Numbered from the stretch's first letter, positions 9,205 to 19,565 are shown. The stretch: DNA of 64,000 nt from Treponema sp. (GCA_024682655.1 JAIKYZ010000037.1:1-64000), one strand, 5' to 3'. Translations and numbers: made by a program. Notes: generated by a model not told the origin, from the letters alone.

Positions 9205-9897
9205 TTAGTTTGTGTAAGGTTCGTATTCTTTCTTTGGATCGTAAGTTCCAGAGCGGTATTCACCTGTAAGACTTGGAACTTTCATCTTCATACCAGGAAG
9301 AATAAGATTTGGATCTTCTGGTTTAGGCATATTTGATTTATTTGCCTGATAGAGATTTTCCCATAACAGAGGATTGTTATAGATGTAATGACGTCCAGAA
9401 ATATTCCAGTAACAGTCTTTTGTTTCTGCCCAAGGACGAACAATATAATATTCAGGAAGTGGAGTTACTTCTTTAATTCCATCAAGGGCAGCAAGGCACT
9501 GTTTTGCAAAATCATCTGCGGCAAGCCAATTTTCCTCTGCAAAGGCTGCTTCGGCTTTTTCTAAATCTTCTTTGGCAGCTGTGTAAGCCATAGGATAAAT
9601 GTTTGGCGCATCAATTTTTTCTGCCCATGCTAATTGGTTTTTAGCGAGTGCAATACTGTTACTTGCATTACTTTTTTCTGTCATAGCAGCAATAAAGGCT
9701 TTTGATAATTCTGCATTTTCTTCTGCCAGTTTTGAATATTCAATAGCATCATCATACTGGCCGGCATCCATTGCAACTTCAGCCTTTTTTGTATATTCAT
9801 TTGCCAGCTTTTGATAGGTATTGTTTTTGTAACTTACGGCAAACACAGAAGATGCAATCAAGGCTAATAAAAGTGAAATTGTAATTACTTTTTTCAT
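9205..9897 (-). CDS. Secreted protein with helical region and LysM-like C-terminus
   Basis: 230 aa; signal peptide; C-terminal YIVRPWAETKDCYWNISGRHYIYNNPLLWENLYQANK..NLILPGMKMKVP resembles LysM. Confidence 0.65.
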   Translation of the reverse strand: MKKVITISLLLALIASSVFAVSYKNNTYQKLANEYTKKAEVAMDAGQYDDAIEYSKLAEENAELSKAFIAAMTEKSNASNSIALAKNQLAWAEKIDAPNIYPMAYTAAKEDLEKAEAAFAEENWLAADDFAKQCLAALDGIKEVTPLPEYYIVRPWAETKDCYWNISGRHYIYNNPLLWENLYQANKSNMPKPEDPNLILPGMKMKVPSLTGEYRSGTYDPKKEYEPYTN

Positions 9898-9899
9898 AA

Positions 9900-11039
9900 C
9901 TATTCCTCCTGTGATTCAGAAGTTTCTGAATCTTCAAGATTTTCCTGAACTTCAACTTCAGTTTCTTCTGCTTCTGTTGAATCTTCTGTGGCTGGAACTT
10001 CTTCAGAGATTTCTGCTGATTCTTCTTGAATTTCCTGGCTTTCTTCTCCGTCGATTGTTGCATCAACTTCAATTACAGCATCATCAGGATTTTCGTAATT
10101 ATCAGCTTCGAGTAATACAGCATCTTCCTCTTCAATTCCTTCAATTGGTTCTTCAATTGGAGTTTTAGCGTCGGCTTCTTCTGCAAACTGTTCACTTTCT
10201 TCTACACGTTTTTTAGCTTCTTCGATAGCGGCTAAAGCGGCAGCACGTTTTTCTCTAACATCTGCGGCAAGTTCTGAATAAAGATTCTTTGCATTTGTAT
10301 ATTTATCCAAAGCTTTTTCTGGGCTCTGCATAGAGTACAAAGAATCACCATCTTTAAAATATTGTGTTGCTTCAGCATACTGCTCTTTTCTTGAAACACC
10401 GGCCTTAACTTCATCAGCAGATTTTTTTGCTTTAAGAGCTTCACTTCTTTGAGCTTTTGCTAAGGTTTTGTAAGCGGTAATCAAAACAGAGTTGAAATTA
10501 CTGTATGCTTCATTTGAGGCTTGTAAAATTTCTGCAGAAGTTGCTGATTCTGCGGAATAGGCATCTTCTACAAGAGTAAGATTTTCTAAACCCTTGTCGT
10601 ATGATGATTGGTTATAACTTGCAAGCTCATTTTCATCAATTTTTTGCTTAGCTGATTTTGCCTTTACATAATTAGTTAAAGTATTATATCTCATCTCCAA
10701 ATCCGAAGTTTCCTCTTCTGAAAAAGATTCTTTACCCTTCAGATCTTCAAAAAGTGCATCAATTTGAGCAAGCTGTTGGCTAGCAAATTCTTGAGCACCG
10801 GCTTCAACTGCAGCGTTTCTTGCATCATTTAAACGGCTAATAAGATCTTCTGTATTAACAGTAATAACAGCGTCTGTATTAGACTGTTGATTTTCATCTT
10901 CATGCTTAGCCAAACCTTCATCTGTATCTTCAATTACAGGTGCTTGTGCTGGGCTTTCTTCAGCTTCAGGCTTTGACTTACATGAAAATAAGGTTAAAGC
11001 AAGAAAAACTGTAAGTGTGATTTTAACAACCTTCTTCAT
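9900..11039 (-). CDS. Putative lipoprotein, Ala/Glu-rich helical
   Basis: 379 aa; lipobox TLFSC; very acidic C-terminus. Confidence 0.7.
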   Translation of the reverse strand: MKKVVKITLTVFLALTLFSCKSKPEAEESPAQAPVIEDTDEGLAKHEDENQQSNTDAVITVNTEDLISRLNDARNAAVEAGAQEFASQQLAQIDALFEDLKGKESFSEEETSDLEMRYNTLTNYVKAKSAKQKIDENELASYNQSSYDKGLENLTLVEDAYSAESATSAEILQASNEAYSNFNSVLITAYKTLAKAQRSEALKAKKSADEVKAGVSRKEQYAEATQYFKDGDSLYSMQSPEKALDKYTNAKNLYSELAADVREKRAAALAAIEEAKKRVEESEQFAEEADAKTPIEEPIEGIEEEDAVLLEADNYENPDDAVIEVDATIDGEESQEIQEESAEISEEVPATEDSTEAEETEVEVQENLEDSETSESQEE

Positions 11040-11167
11040 AATTACCTCACTATATTATTGATATAATTTTACTATATTTATTTTATAACCTCAACGATAA
11101 TAGTAGTAGGAAATGTTACAAAATCTTAAATAATGTCATTTATTCTTAAGTTTTATTGGAGGAAATT

Positions 11168-11392
11168 ATGGCTGATGATTTTTCTTTTAGCATTGAAAAG
11201 AATTTGGGTATTATTTCAGAAGGCAAAGGCGGCTGGAATATTGAATTAAATTTAGTTTCCTGGGGCGGTAGACCTTCAAAGTACGATATAAGAAGCTGGT
11301 CTCCAGATCACCAGAAAATGGGAAAAGGTAGTACTTTTTCTAAAGAAGAATTAATCTCTTTAAAAAATTTATTAAATCAGATTGAACTTTAA
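11168..11392 (+). CDS. PC4/YdbC-like single-stranded DNA-binding domain protein
   Basis: MADDFSFSIEKNLGIISEGKGGWNIELNLVSWGGRPSKYDIRSWSPDHQKMGKG pattern; ATG at 11168 after GGAGG. Confidence 0.75.
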   Translation: MADDFSFSIEKNLGIISEGKGGWNIELNLVSWGGRPSKYDIRSWSPDHQKMGKGSTFSKEELISLKNLLNQIEL

Positions 11393-12399
11393 GCCTCGTA
11401 AGTTAATAACTGGGCCCCTTTTTTAACAATAATCTCGTAAAGCATTTTTTGAAGCATAAGGTCTTCCATGAAGGAACCTCCACTTCGAATTTCCATGTCT
11501 GTTGAAGCTAAAATTGCAAGTATGGCTGTTGCCTGTCCCAAATTCCAGATTTTGGCGGCATTTCTGTATTGACTCTTAATTGTAACCCCGGAAAATCCTT
11601 TTGTTTTAAGGGTAAAATCATCGGGACTGCCATTTTCATGAATTCTGTGCCAGACTATTAATCTTCTAAAACAAGAAGTAAGCCCCGCAATAATTTGAAC
11701 TGAAGAATTATCTTTTGAAAGCCTGACCTTCTGCAAAATATTAAGGCCATTTTCAAAACGTTTTTCTTTTGTGTCTTCCGGGTGGCAGATTGTATTAAAA
11801 AGTGTAAAAGCAGATTCTTCGCGATTGTGAGTTAGAACCGATTCAACGTCATCGCAATTAATTTCATGAGATTGTGGAAAACAAAGCATCAGGCGGGAAC
11901 ATTCGTTTCCTAAAGTCTGAGTATTATTTTCTACCATATCGAGAATTAACTGGCAGGCTTCTTCTTCAATTCCATAACCTTTTTTTGCAAAATAATTTTT
12001 TATCCAGGGAAGTCTTTCGTTTTCGTACATTTCCCAGCATTTTTTACGATTTTCTGCAGGGATTAATTTTTCCAGTTTTGAATCCACAGAGATTTCGTCA
12101 GATATAAAGACCAGAATTGCATTATCTGAAGGTTTTGAATCCAGCCAGTTTTTGATGATTTCTATATCTTCTTTACGTTTAATAACTTCTGCGTTTTTAC
12201 AAACAAGAAATACTCCATCGGAAAATAAAGTTCCATTTTCCAAAATAGACATTGCTTTTGCCAGTGGAGATTCCAAGAGATAAATATGATGTTCGTCCAA
12301 TTCTGGATATTTTTTGTGAGCGGATTTTTTTACATCTTCTAAGTAAGAATCTCTTTTTCCAAACTCAGGGCCTGAAAAAAGGTAAATTGGAGCTGCCAT
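11389..12399 (-). CDS. holA: DNA polymerase III subunit delta
   Basis: 336 aa; HolA-like architecture and spacing. Confidence 0.8.
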   Translation of the reverse strand: MAAPIYLFSGPEFGKRDSYLEDVKKSAHKKYPELDEHHIYLLESPLAKAMSILENGTLFSDGVFLVCKNAEVIKRKEDIEIIKNWLDSKPSDNAILVFISDEISVDSKLEKLIPAENRKKCWEMYENERLPWIKNYFAKKGYGIEEEACQLILDMVENNTQTLGNECSRLMLCFPQSHEINCDDVESVLTHNREESAFTLFNTICHPEDTKEKRFENGLNILQKVRLSKDNSSVQIIAGLTSCFRRLIVWHRIHENGSPDDFTLKTKGFSGVTIKSQYRNAAKIWNLGQATAILAILASTDMEIRSGGSFMEDLMLQKMLYEIIVKKGAQLLTYEA

Positions 12400-12402
12400 C
12401 TT

Positions 12403-13017
12403 TTAATTATATGTCCTTACAATATTTGAAAGTATCCCAACTATTCTAACATCTGTACAATAGATTGGTTTAAAGTCCGGATTTTCAGGCTGAAGACGAA
12501 TTCGCTGAGCTTCCTTGTAATAACGTTTTAAGGTAATTGCATCATCAATAACAGCAACTATAATCTGGCCGTCTAATGCAACAGAGGCCTGTTCAATTAC
12601 TGCTAAGTCGCCATCCAGAATGCCTGCATTTATCATACTCTGTCCCCTAACTTTAAGGGCAAAATAACTTTTTCCAGGGCGAATAAAAGGTTCCGGAAGA
12701 TTTACATAACCGTCCAGATTTTCTTCACTTAACAAAGGTTTACCAGCGGCTACAGTTCCTAAAAGTGGAATTTTTCCAACATACAAAGCAGGTTCTTTTT
12801 CCCTTGGATCTGATAAAACCCTGATTGATCTTGATCTGTTTTGACACTGGGAAAGAAAACCCTTTTTCTGTAAAGCTGTAATATGATCTTGAATTGCTTT
12901 TAATGAAATTCCAAAATGATCACTAATTTCTCTTACGGTTGGAGGATATGAATTTTCTTCTGTGTAATTTGAAATATAAGTAAGAACTTCTTTTTGACGT
13001 TCTGTTATTTTTTTCAA
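12403..13017 (-). CDS. lexA: LexA repressor
   Basis: 204 aa; TERQKEVLTYISNYTEENSYPPTVREI, cleavage-site region VAAGKPL, VRGQSMINAGILDGD. Confidence 0.97.
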   Translation of the reverse strand: MKKITERQKEVLTYISNYTEENSYPPTVREISDHFGISLKAIQDHITALQKKGFLSQCQNRSRSIRVLSDPREKEPALYVGKIPLLGTVAAGKPLLSEENLDGYVNLPEPFIRPGKSYFALKVRGQSMINAGILDGDLAVIEQASVALDGQIIVAVIDDAITLKRYYKEAQRIRLQPENPDFKPIYCTDVRIVGILSNIVRTYN

Positions 13018-13039
13018 CTAGCCCCTCCCAAGTAAAAAT

Positions 13040-13306
13040 TTATTCTTCTTCAAATTTACTATTGAACAATTCTTCAATAACTGATGCTGCTTCTGATTCA
13101 TCAGCTCCTGTAGCTCTTAAAGTAAGCTGGGTATTATATCCTGCACCCATTGCAATTACACCCATAATAGATTTTGCATTTACTGTAGCATCATCTTTTG
13201 TGAGTGTTATTTCACTTTCAAATTTATTTGATGTCTGAGCAATAATTGCGGCTGGTCTGGCGTGGATTCCAGCTCTATTCTGTACTGTTAAAATTTTTTC
13301 TACCAT
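13040..13306 (-). CDS. ptsH: Phosphocarrier protein HPr
   Basis: MVEKILTVQNRAGIHARPAAIIAQ; Ser46-region KSIMGVIAMG; start at 13306. Confidence 0.95.
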   Translation of the reverse strand: MVEKILTVQNRAGIHARPAAIIAQTSNKFESEITLTKDDATVNAKSIMGVIAMGAGYNTQLTLRATGADESEAASVIEELFNSKFEEE

Positions 13307-13355
13307 TATTTGGGTCCTCTCTTTCAAATACTAATAATATAAAAATCGACTTTTG

Positions 13356-14360
13356 TTAATAAGAATCATCATTTCCATTGTAAGCTGACTGAGCATCACC
13401 GGTTTCAATCCACTTAAGAACGTTTTGATTAAAGTCCTTAGCTGAATTATATCCCATATTTTTAAGACGCTCATTCATTGCCGCAGCCTCAATAATAATA
13501 GGAAGATTTCGTCCTGGTCTTACAGGGATTTCAATTACCGGAACTTTTACACCAAGCAGTTCTTTATATTTTTGCTCAGTTCCAAGTCGGTCATAAGCTT
13601 TGTTAGAATCCCAGTCAGAAAGTTCTACAATAAGCTGAACTTCCTTTTGGTCTCTAATTGCTCCAACTCCGTATAATTGAGAAATATTAATAATTCCTAA
13701 GCCTCGAATCTCCATGTGGTGACTGATAATTGAGTTTGCTCCTCGGCCCAGCAATGTATTTCCGTTTACACAACGAACTTCAATAATGTCATCTGCTACT
13801 AATCGATGACCTCTTTCTACTAATTCCAAGGCAGTTTCACTTTTACCAACACCAGAATGTCCATTTAAAAGAATACCAATACCATATACTTCAACTAAAA
13901 CACCATGCAAAGTCTGTTTTGGTGCAAAAATATTAGAAAATACACGAATAATACGATTGGAAAATTCAGTAGAGGTTAAATCTGTTTGTAAAATTGGACA
14001 ACAAGCATCACCTGCTATTCTTCTAAAATCTTCTGTTGGCTCCAGATTGTAAGTGAATACACAACAAGGCATTTCACTATCAAAAAAGTGAGTTAAAACT
14101 TCATCGTTTTTTTCTTTCTGAAGTTTCTGAAGGTAGGCAACTTCACCCCGGCCAAAAACCTGTACGCGTTTTGTTGAAAAAGCTTCATAAAAACCACATA
14201 AAGCTAATCCGGGTCGATTAATTTCTGGAACTGTGATAGCTCGCGGTAAACCCCTGCGTCCACCAATACACTTTAAATTAAGAGCATCGTGACCAGATAG
14301 TTCAAGATCAAGGAGATCTAAGACCGTGACTTTTTTGTCTGCCATAAAATAACTATACAA
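13356..14360 (-). CDS. hprK: HPr kinase/phosphorylase
   Basis: 334 aa; Walker A GHSGVGKSETALELVERGHRLVADD, MEIRGLGIINI; alternative start MADKK at 14345. Confidence 0.97.
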   Translation of the reverse strand: MYSYFMADKKVTVLDLLDLELSGHDALNLKCIGGRRGLPRAITVPEINRPGLALCGFYEAFSTKRVQVFGRGEVAYLQKLQKEKNDEVLTHFFDSEMPCCVFTYNLEPTEDFRRIAGDACCPILQTDLTSTEFSNRIIRVFSNIFAPKQTLHGVLVEVYGIGILLNGHSGVGKSETALELVERGHRLVADDIIEVRCVNGNTLLGRGANSIISHHMEIRGLGIINISQLYGVGAIRDQKEVQLIVELSDWDSNKAYDRLGTEQKYKELLGVKVPVIEIPVRPGRNLPIIIEAAAMNERLKNMGYNSAKDFNQNVLKWIETGDAQSAYNGNDDSY

Positions 14361-14471
14361 ATTGTATGATAAATTTTCAATATTAAATTTGTGTTATGAA
14401 ATTTGTCTTTTATAACTTTCTGATTTATACTCTAAGTAGTTAGGCGTAAGCTTAATTTATTTCAAACAGAA

Positions 14472-14792
14472 GTGCTCTATTACACTTCGGAGGAGACAAC
14501 TATGACACCATCAATTAATGCAATAGGCTTTACTTTAGACAAAAATCAATCTGACTTGATAGACACTAAATTAAAAAGAATCTCTTATGCAGAAGATTTA
14601 ATTATTGACTTGCTCATTAAAATCAAACTTGATAATGGTTTTTCTGTAGAAACTACAGTAAACTTCAAATGGGGAGCAACAGCTCATGTTTCTGCTGAGG
14701 ATTTTGATTTTGCGGCAGCATTCAACAAGATGATGGATGTTCTTGATAACAAGGTTAAGAAGGAAAAGGATAAAATCCAGAAAGTTAAGTAA
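14472..14792 (+). CDS. hpf: Ribosome hibernation promoting factor (short HPF/RaiA type)
   Basis: About 100 aa HPF-like protein next to rpoN; annotated start may be ATG at 14502 after CGGAGGAG. Confidence 0.75.
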   Translation: MLYYTSEETTMTPSINAIGFTLDKNQSDLIDTKLKRISYAEDLIIDLLIKIKLDNGFSVETTVNFKWGATAHVSAEDFDFAAAFNKMMDVLDNKVKKEKDKIQKVK

Positions 14793-14799
14793 TTGACTT

Positions 14800-16260
14800 T
14801 TATCGCTCGTAAGAGTTTTTAATTCCAGCCTGCTGACGGTATTTAGTTACTGTTCGGCGGGCTATTTTTATGCCCTGATCATTTAATAACTGGCAGAGTT
14901 TACTGTCTGAAATCATTTTATTGGGATTTTCTGCCTTAAATTTTTCCAGAATTTCTATAATTTTTGCTTTAATTACATCAGCACTGATTTTTTCGTCAGA
15001 GTCTGAATTTCCTTTGCTTTCAACTCCCGAAAGATAAAAATATGAGGCAGGGAAAAGGCCCCAGTCCGTTTGAATATATTTACTGTTTTTTTTGGCCGAC
15101 ATGCGGGAAACGGTTGATTCATTAATTCCCAGGGCCGCCGCAACTTTTCTTCGGGTAAGAGCCTTTAAATGCCCCGGACCTTTTTCAAAAAATTCTTTCT
15201 GTTCATGAACAATCTGACAACCCTGCAAAACCATTGTAGATTTTCTATATTCAAGATTTCCCAAAAAAGCCTTAGCATCGGCAAGAAGATTTTTATCAAT
15301 ATTTATTCCTTCTACCAATCTAACTTCAGGTAAAAATCCAGAAGCATATTTAACCTGAAAATAAGTATGATTATCGCAAAATATTTTACCTGTAGAAAAA
15401 TCATCCTGATGTAAAAGACCATCAACTCTTTCGACCGTTAAAATAACGTCAGGTTTTTCAAAATCAATCTGGGATGAATCATGATCATACTGGCCCGCAG
15501 GAAAGGGGTTAAGACTTGTAATATAGTGAATTGATTTTTCCACTTCCTCCAGAGAAAGTTCTATTCTGTCCAATAAAATTTCTTTTGCAAAAGCCTTGTT
15601 GTGATAATCTCTTTTAAAATTTTCCAATTTTTTGAGTACACTTTCGGCATTTGGAGGATTTAAGAATTCAAGGTTTCCATCTAAAAGAAAAAGACTTAAA
15701 TCTGAAGCCTTTCCTAAAATTTTTGCCTGAACAAAAAGACTTTCTTCTGCATTTTTACAGCAAACCCCAATTGGATCCATGTTTTGAATTAAATCTATAC
15801 AGTAATCCAGCATTTTTTTATTTTGCAGGGGTCGGCTTCTATCAAGTAGACTTTCTGGAGAAACCCTTGAACCGTAAAAACCATATTTATCCAGATTATA
15901 AATTAAACGTTCACAGAGATTTTTTTCGTCAGGACTTAGTTTTATCATATTTACCTGGGACATAAGATGATGTTGCAGGGTTTCCCGGTTATCTTCTTTA
16001 GATTCCAGTGCTGCCTGATAGGCGTCTGCGCTAATGCTGGATTTTTTACTATAATTTTCAGCAGATTTTTTAGATTTGAGTGGATCTGAAACTATTTCCA
16101 GTGCAGGATTTTCATTTACAGCTTTGAATATTTCTTCCCTCAAATCCATAGAATCCATAGATAAAAATCCCAGGGCCTGAATTTGTCTTTGTGAAAGATG
16201 CTGAACTTGTCTTTGAATTAAAGATTGATTTACTGCCTGCACTCCTTGATTATAGCACAA
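14800..16260 (-). CDS. rpoN: RNA polymerase sigma-54 factor
   Basis: 486 aa; Gln-rich region I, HTH region and RpoN box ARRTVTKYRQQAGI. Confidence 0.96.
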   Translation of the reverse strand: MCYNQGVQAVNQSLIQRQVQHLSQRQIQALGFLSMDSMDLREEIFKAVNENPALEIVSDPLKSKKSAENYSKKSSISADAYQAALESKEDNRETLQHHLMSQVNMIKLSPDEKNLCERLIYNLDKYGFYGSRVSPESLLDRSRPLQNKKMLDYCIDLIQNMDPIGVCCKNAEESLFVQAKILGKASDLSLFLLDGNLEFLNPPNAESVLKKLENFKRDYHNKAFAKEILLDRIELSLEEVEKSIHYITSLNPFPAGQYDHDSSQIDFEKPDVILTVERVDGLLHQDDFSTGKIFCDNHTYFQVKYASGFLPEVRLVEGINIDKNLLADAKAFLGNLEYRKSTMVLQGCQIVHEQKEFFEKGPGHLKALTRRKVAAALGINESTVSRMSAKKNSKYIQTDWGLFPASYFYLSGVESKGNSDSDEKISADVIKAKIIEILEKFKAENPNKMISDSKLCQLLNDQGIKIARRTVTKYRQQAGIKNSYER

Positions 16261-16287
16261 ATTAAAATCAATCAGTATACTTGGCCT

Positions 16288-17610
16288 ATGAAAACATTAG
16301 AACAGTTAGGAATTAGAATTCCTCAGATTTTATTACCAAAAAATATTGATATTTCGAGCTGGTCAGTAATTGCCTGTGACCAATACACACAAGACAGAGA
16401 TTACTGGAAAAAAGTAGAAGAAAATACAAAAGGTAAAGCTTCAACTTTAAATCTTATTTTACCAGAAGTTTATTTAAACGACGGCGATAAGGCAGAAAGA
16501 ATTGCAAAAATCCGCCAAACCATGAAATCTTATCTGGACCAGGGAATTTTTGACAATGAAATAAATGGATTTATTTATCTGGAAAGAAAAACTGCTTTTG
16601 GAAGAGTAAGAAAAGGTCTTGTAGCTCAAATTGATTTGGAAAGTTATGAATGGAAGCCTTTTAGTAAGGCTAATATCCGCGCTACAGAAGCAACAATTAT
16701 CGACCGTATTCCACCAAGAAAGGAAATAAGAAAAGGAGCTCCCTTAGAACTTCCTCACATAATGCTTTTAGTAAACGATAAAGATAAAAAACTTTTAGAG
16801 GGAATTGGAGAAAAAGTCAGCAAGAAAAAGCCTCTTTACCAGGGAGAATTGATGTCCAATGGTGGAAGTATTACTGGTTGGGAAGTTTCTTCTAATCAAG
16901 AAATTGAATATCTAACTCAGGCCCTAAACGAAATTGCCCAAAAGAATTCTTCTGATGATGGTTCTACTTTCCTTTTTGCAGTTGGAGATGGAAATCACTC
17001 ACTTGCAACCGCAAAAGCTGTCTGGGATGAACACAAAGAAGAATTAATTAAAAAGGGTGCGGATGAAAATCAATTAAAAAATGATCCCGTACGTTTTGCC
17101 TTAATTGAAATTGTAAACATTTACGACCAGGGTTTAACTTTTGAACCAATCCACAGAGTTATCTTTAATATCAAGTCCAAAGATTTAATTCAGGAACTTT
17201 CTGAAAAACTTCAGGGAAGCTGCAGCCAGTTAGAATCTGCAGAGGAATTGGAAAAGGCTGTAAAAGAATCCTGGGCAAATTTTGGTTTTGTTTTCAAAGA
17301 AAATGGAATTCAAAATTATATTCTTATGAAAACTCAAATAAAAGAACTGGCAGTATCAAGATTACAACCCGAAATTGATAACTTTTTAAAATCTTGTCCA
17401 GATTCAGAAATTGACTACATCCACGGCAGTCAGGAAGTCTTCCGTTTAGGTTCTCAAGAAAATGCCCTTACAATTTTACTTCCACCAATTGCAAAAGATT
17501 CTTTCTTTGACACAATTAATGGACGGGGACCTTTACCACGTAAAAGTTTTTCTATGGGAGAAGCTGACGAAAAAAGATTCTACTTGGAATGCCGAAGATT
17601 ATTCAGTTAA
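16288..17610 (+). CDS. DUF1015 family protein
   Basis: MKTLEQLGIRIPQILLPKNIDISSWSVIACDQYTQDRDYWKKVEE; GDGNHSLATAKAVWDE; ATG at 16288. Confidence 0.88.
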   Translation: MKTLEQLGIRIPQILLPKNIDISSWSVIACDQYTQDRDYWKKVEENTKGKASTLNLILPEVYLNDGDKAERIAKIRQTMKSYLDQGIFDNEINGFIYLERKTAFGRVRKGLVAQIDLESYEWKPFSKANIRATEATIIDRIPPRKEIRKGAPLELPHIMLLVNDKDKKLLEGIGEKVSKKKPLYQGELMSNGGSITGWEVSSNQEIEYLTQALNEIAQKNSSDDGSTFLFAVGDGNHSLATAKAVWDEHKEELIKKGADENQLKNDPVRFALIEIVNIYDQGLTFEPIHRVIFNIKSKDLIQELSEKLQGSCSQLESAEELEKAVKESWANFGFVFKENGIQNYILMKTQIKELAVSRLQPEIDNFLKSCPDSEIDYIHGSQEVFRLGSQENALTILLPPIAKDSFFDTINGRGPLPRKSFSMGEADEKRFYLECRRLFS

Positions 17611-18822
17611 TTTTAAGATTTCGATTTGATTTTTATAGGTCTGGGCTACTTTTAGACAACGGGCCTTACAAATATCAAAAATTGTATTAAAGCCGTTTGA
17701 AGGATTTTCTTCCCCAGACGGCTTTTTTATTTCCTCTGCCTTTTGAATCAAAATACAATGACGATTTCCACCATCCACAGAATTTAATTTACTTACAGCC
17801 TCAAAAGTTGTTCCGCTACCGGCAAAAAAATCCATAATCAAAGCATCTTTTTTCATTTGTGTGATTTCAATTAAATGGGAAATTAAATCAACAGGTTTGG
17901 GATTATCAAAAAGGCCCTTTACTTCCAGTAACTGGTCCAGATGATTTTGAGCCGACCGGGTAGATTCTACACAATCAATAATATTTCTTGGAATCACCTG
18001 AGTTGGTGTTCCATTAAAGATTTTTACCCGGGGAACAGAAGAATAGGAAGGGGTCTGTCCCCAGTAAATACGATTATCTTTTATTAAATCATCCATTTCT
18101 TCTTTACTGCGCTGCCACTGTCTTGTCCATTTTTTACCAGAAGGAGAAGTAATCGTATAATAGTTTGGATGTTTAGGATTAGAACGATTTTCCGAAAAAG
18201 AAACACTGCCACTAAACCAATTTCCTCTTGGATCATTATCAGGATTTGTCTTAGCCCAAGAAGAATATTCATATTCACAAAACTCGGCTAATTTAGCTTT
18301 ATTCTTTGCATAGCAGAGAGTGTGTTGTTGTAAAGTTCTAGACCACTTATCTTTTTTACCCTTGCCATGAAGCCACATAAAATCATTTACAAAATTTTCC
18401 TGCCCAAAAATCTGATCACATAAAAGTTTTAGGACATACAATTCACTTTGATCTATTGCAATAAAAATACAGGCAGATTGGGATAAAAGTTCCCGGGCTA
18501 ATTTTAATCTTCTGCTCATAAAACTGAGCCAGCAACTGTGTAAATCGCTTTTTATGGCAAAAGAATCATTATAGGTAAAGTTATTTCCAGTATTGTAGGG
18601 CGGATCGATATAAATTATATCAACAGAATTTTTTAGTTTTTCGCAAAGTTTATTTAAAAGAGGATAATTATCACCCTCAATCAAAAGATTCTGGGGTTGG
18701 GACAAAAAATCTGAAGAAATCTTTGGCTCAATTTTAAGTTTTTTTATTTTGTCTAAATCGTCATAGACTTCCGGGTAATCATCCCAATTGATTGTTAACA
18801 ACCTTTCCCCCTTTTCTTTCAT
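17599..18822 (-). CDS. Site-specific DNA methyltransferase (type III Mod-like, beta class)
   Basis: 407 aa; motif IV IDPPYNTGNNFTYNDSF precedes motif I DFFAGSGTTFEAV. Confidence 0.88.
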   Translation of the reverse strand: MKEKGERLLTINWDDYPEVYDDLDKIKKLKIEPKISSDFLSQPQNLLIEGDNYPLLNKLCEKLKNSVDIIYIDPPYNTGNNFTYNDSFAIKSDLHSCWLSFMSRRLKLARELLSQSACIFIAIDQSELYVLKLLCDQIFGQENFVNDFMWLHGKGKKDKWSRTLQQHTLCYAKNKAKLAEFCEYEYSSWAKTNPDNDPRGNWFSGSVSFSENRSNPKHPNYYTITSPSGKKWTRQWQRSKEEMDDLIKDNRIYWGQTPSYSSVPRVKIFNGTPTQVIPRNIIDCVESTRSAQNHLDQLLEVKGLFDNPKPVDLISHLIEITQMKKDALIMDFFAGSGTTFEAVSKLNSVDGGNRHCILIQKAEEIKKPSGEENPSNGFNTIFDICKARCLKVAQTYKNQIEILKLTE

Positions 18823-18983
18823 TCTAACAAAAATATGCGTAAAACAAAATAATTCTTTTACTTTTAGATTTTTATTTTAGGGCAAAATTCTTATATTTAA
18901 TTTTCTTAAAAAATCTTACTTGCAATCCATGATAAGTGCATTATGATTTAATTATCAGGAAAATTAGGAGGAAAATAATTTTT

Positions 18984-19565
18984 ATGAAAAAACTTTTAAA
19001 ACTCTTTTCAGTTTTTGCCTTACTTGGATTAGCATTTACTTCTTGTGCTTCTAAACCAGCTGAAGAATCAGCAGAAGCTCCAGTAGTATTAGAGCCAATT
19101 GAATTAATCTATGGTGTAGATTACATGTTGGAACCAGTTTTTGGTACAGATTTATTTTATGTAAACGAAACTTCTATCGAATTTTATAACGGAACTTTAA
19201 ATAATAACCACGCAGTTCTTTTTAGATTTATGGATCCTACAATTTTGAATAATGATTATGATATTGAAATCACTTACGAAATGGGTAATTACAATCCAGA
19301 AGAAGCATGTCAGCTTTGTATTCAACCTGCTTCTGATGATGGTGCAGATTTTAGTGCTCAGAAATATCCAATTCTTTACAATAATTTTGAAGAAAATGAA
19401 TTTAAGTTAGTTATTCCAGTAAAAGATTTATTGAAATCAACTGTAAAAAATAATTTAGTTGGTTTCCGTATGGTAAACAACAGTGGTAGCTATGAACAAT
19501 ACACTTGGCAATCTGAATGGGATTTTACAATTACTGCTGTAAATCTTATTCCTGCTGCTAAATAG
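18984..19565 (+). CDS. Putative secreted lipoprotein, beta-sandwich/CBM-like
   Basis: Signal MKKLLKLFSVFALLGLAFTSCASKP; ATG at 18984 after AGGAGGAAAAT. Confidence 0.7.
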   Translation: MKKLLKLFSVFALLGLAFTSCASKPAEESAEAPVVLEPIELIYGVDYMLEPVFGTDLFYVNETSIEFYNGTLNNNHAVLFRFMDPTILNNDYDIEITYEMGNYNPEEACQLCIQPASDDGADFSAQKYPILYNNFEENEFKLVIPVKDLLKSTVKNNLVGFRMVNNSGSYEQYTWQSEWDFTITAVNLIPAAK

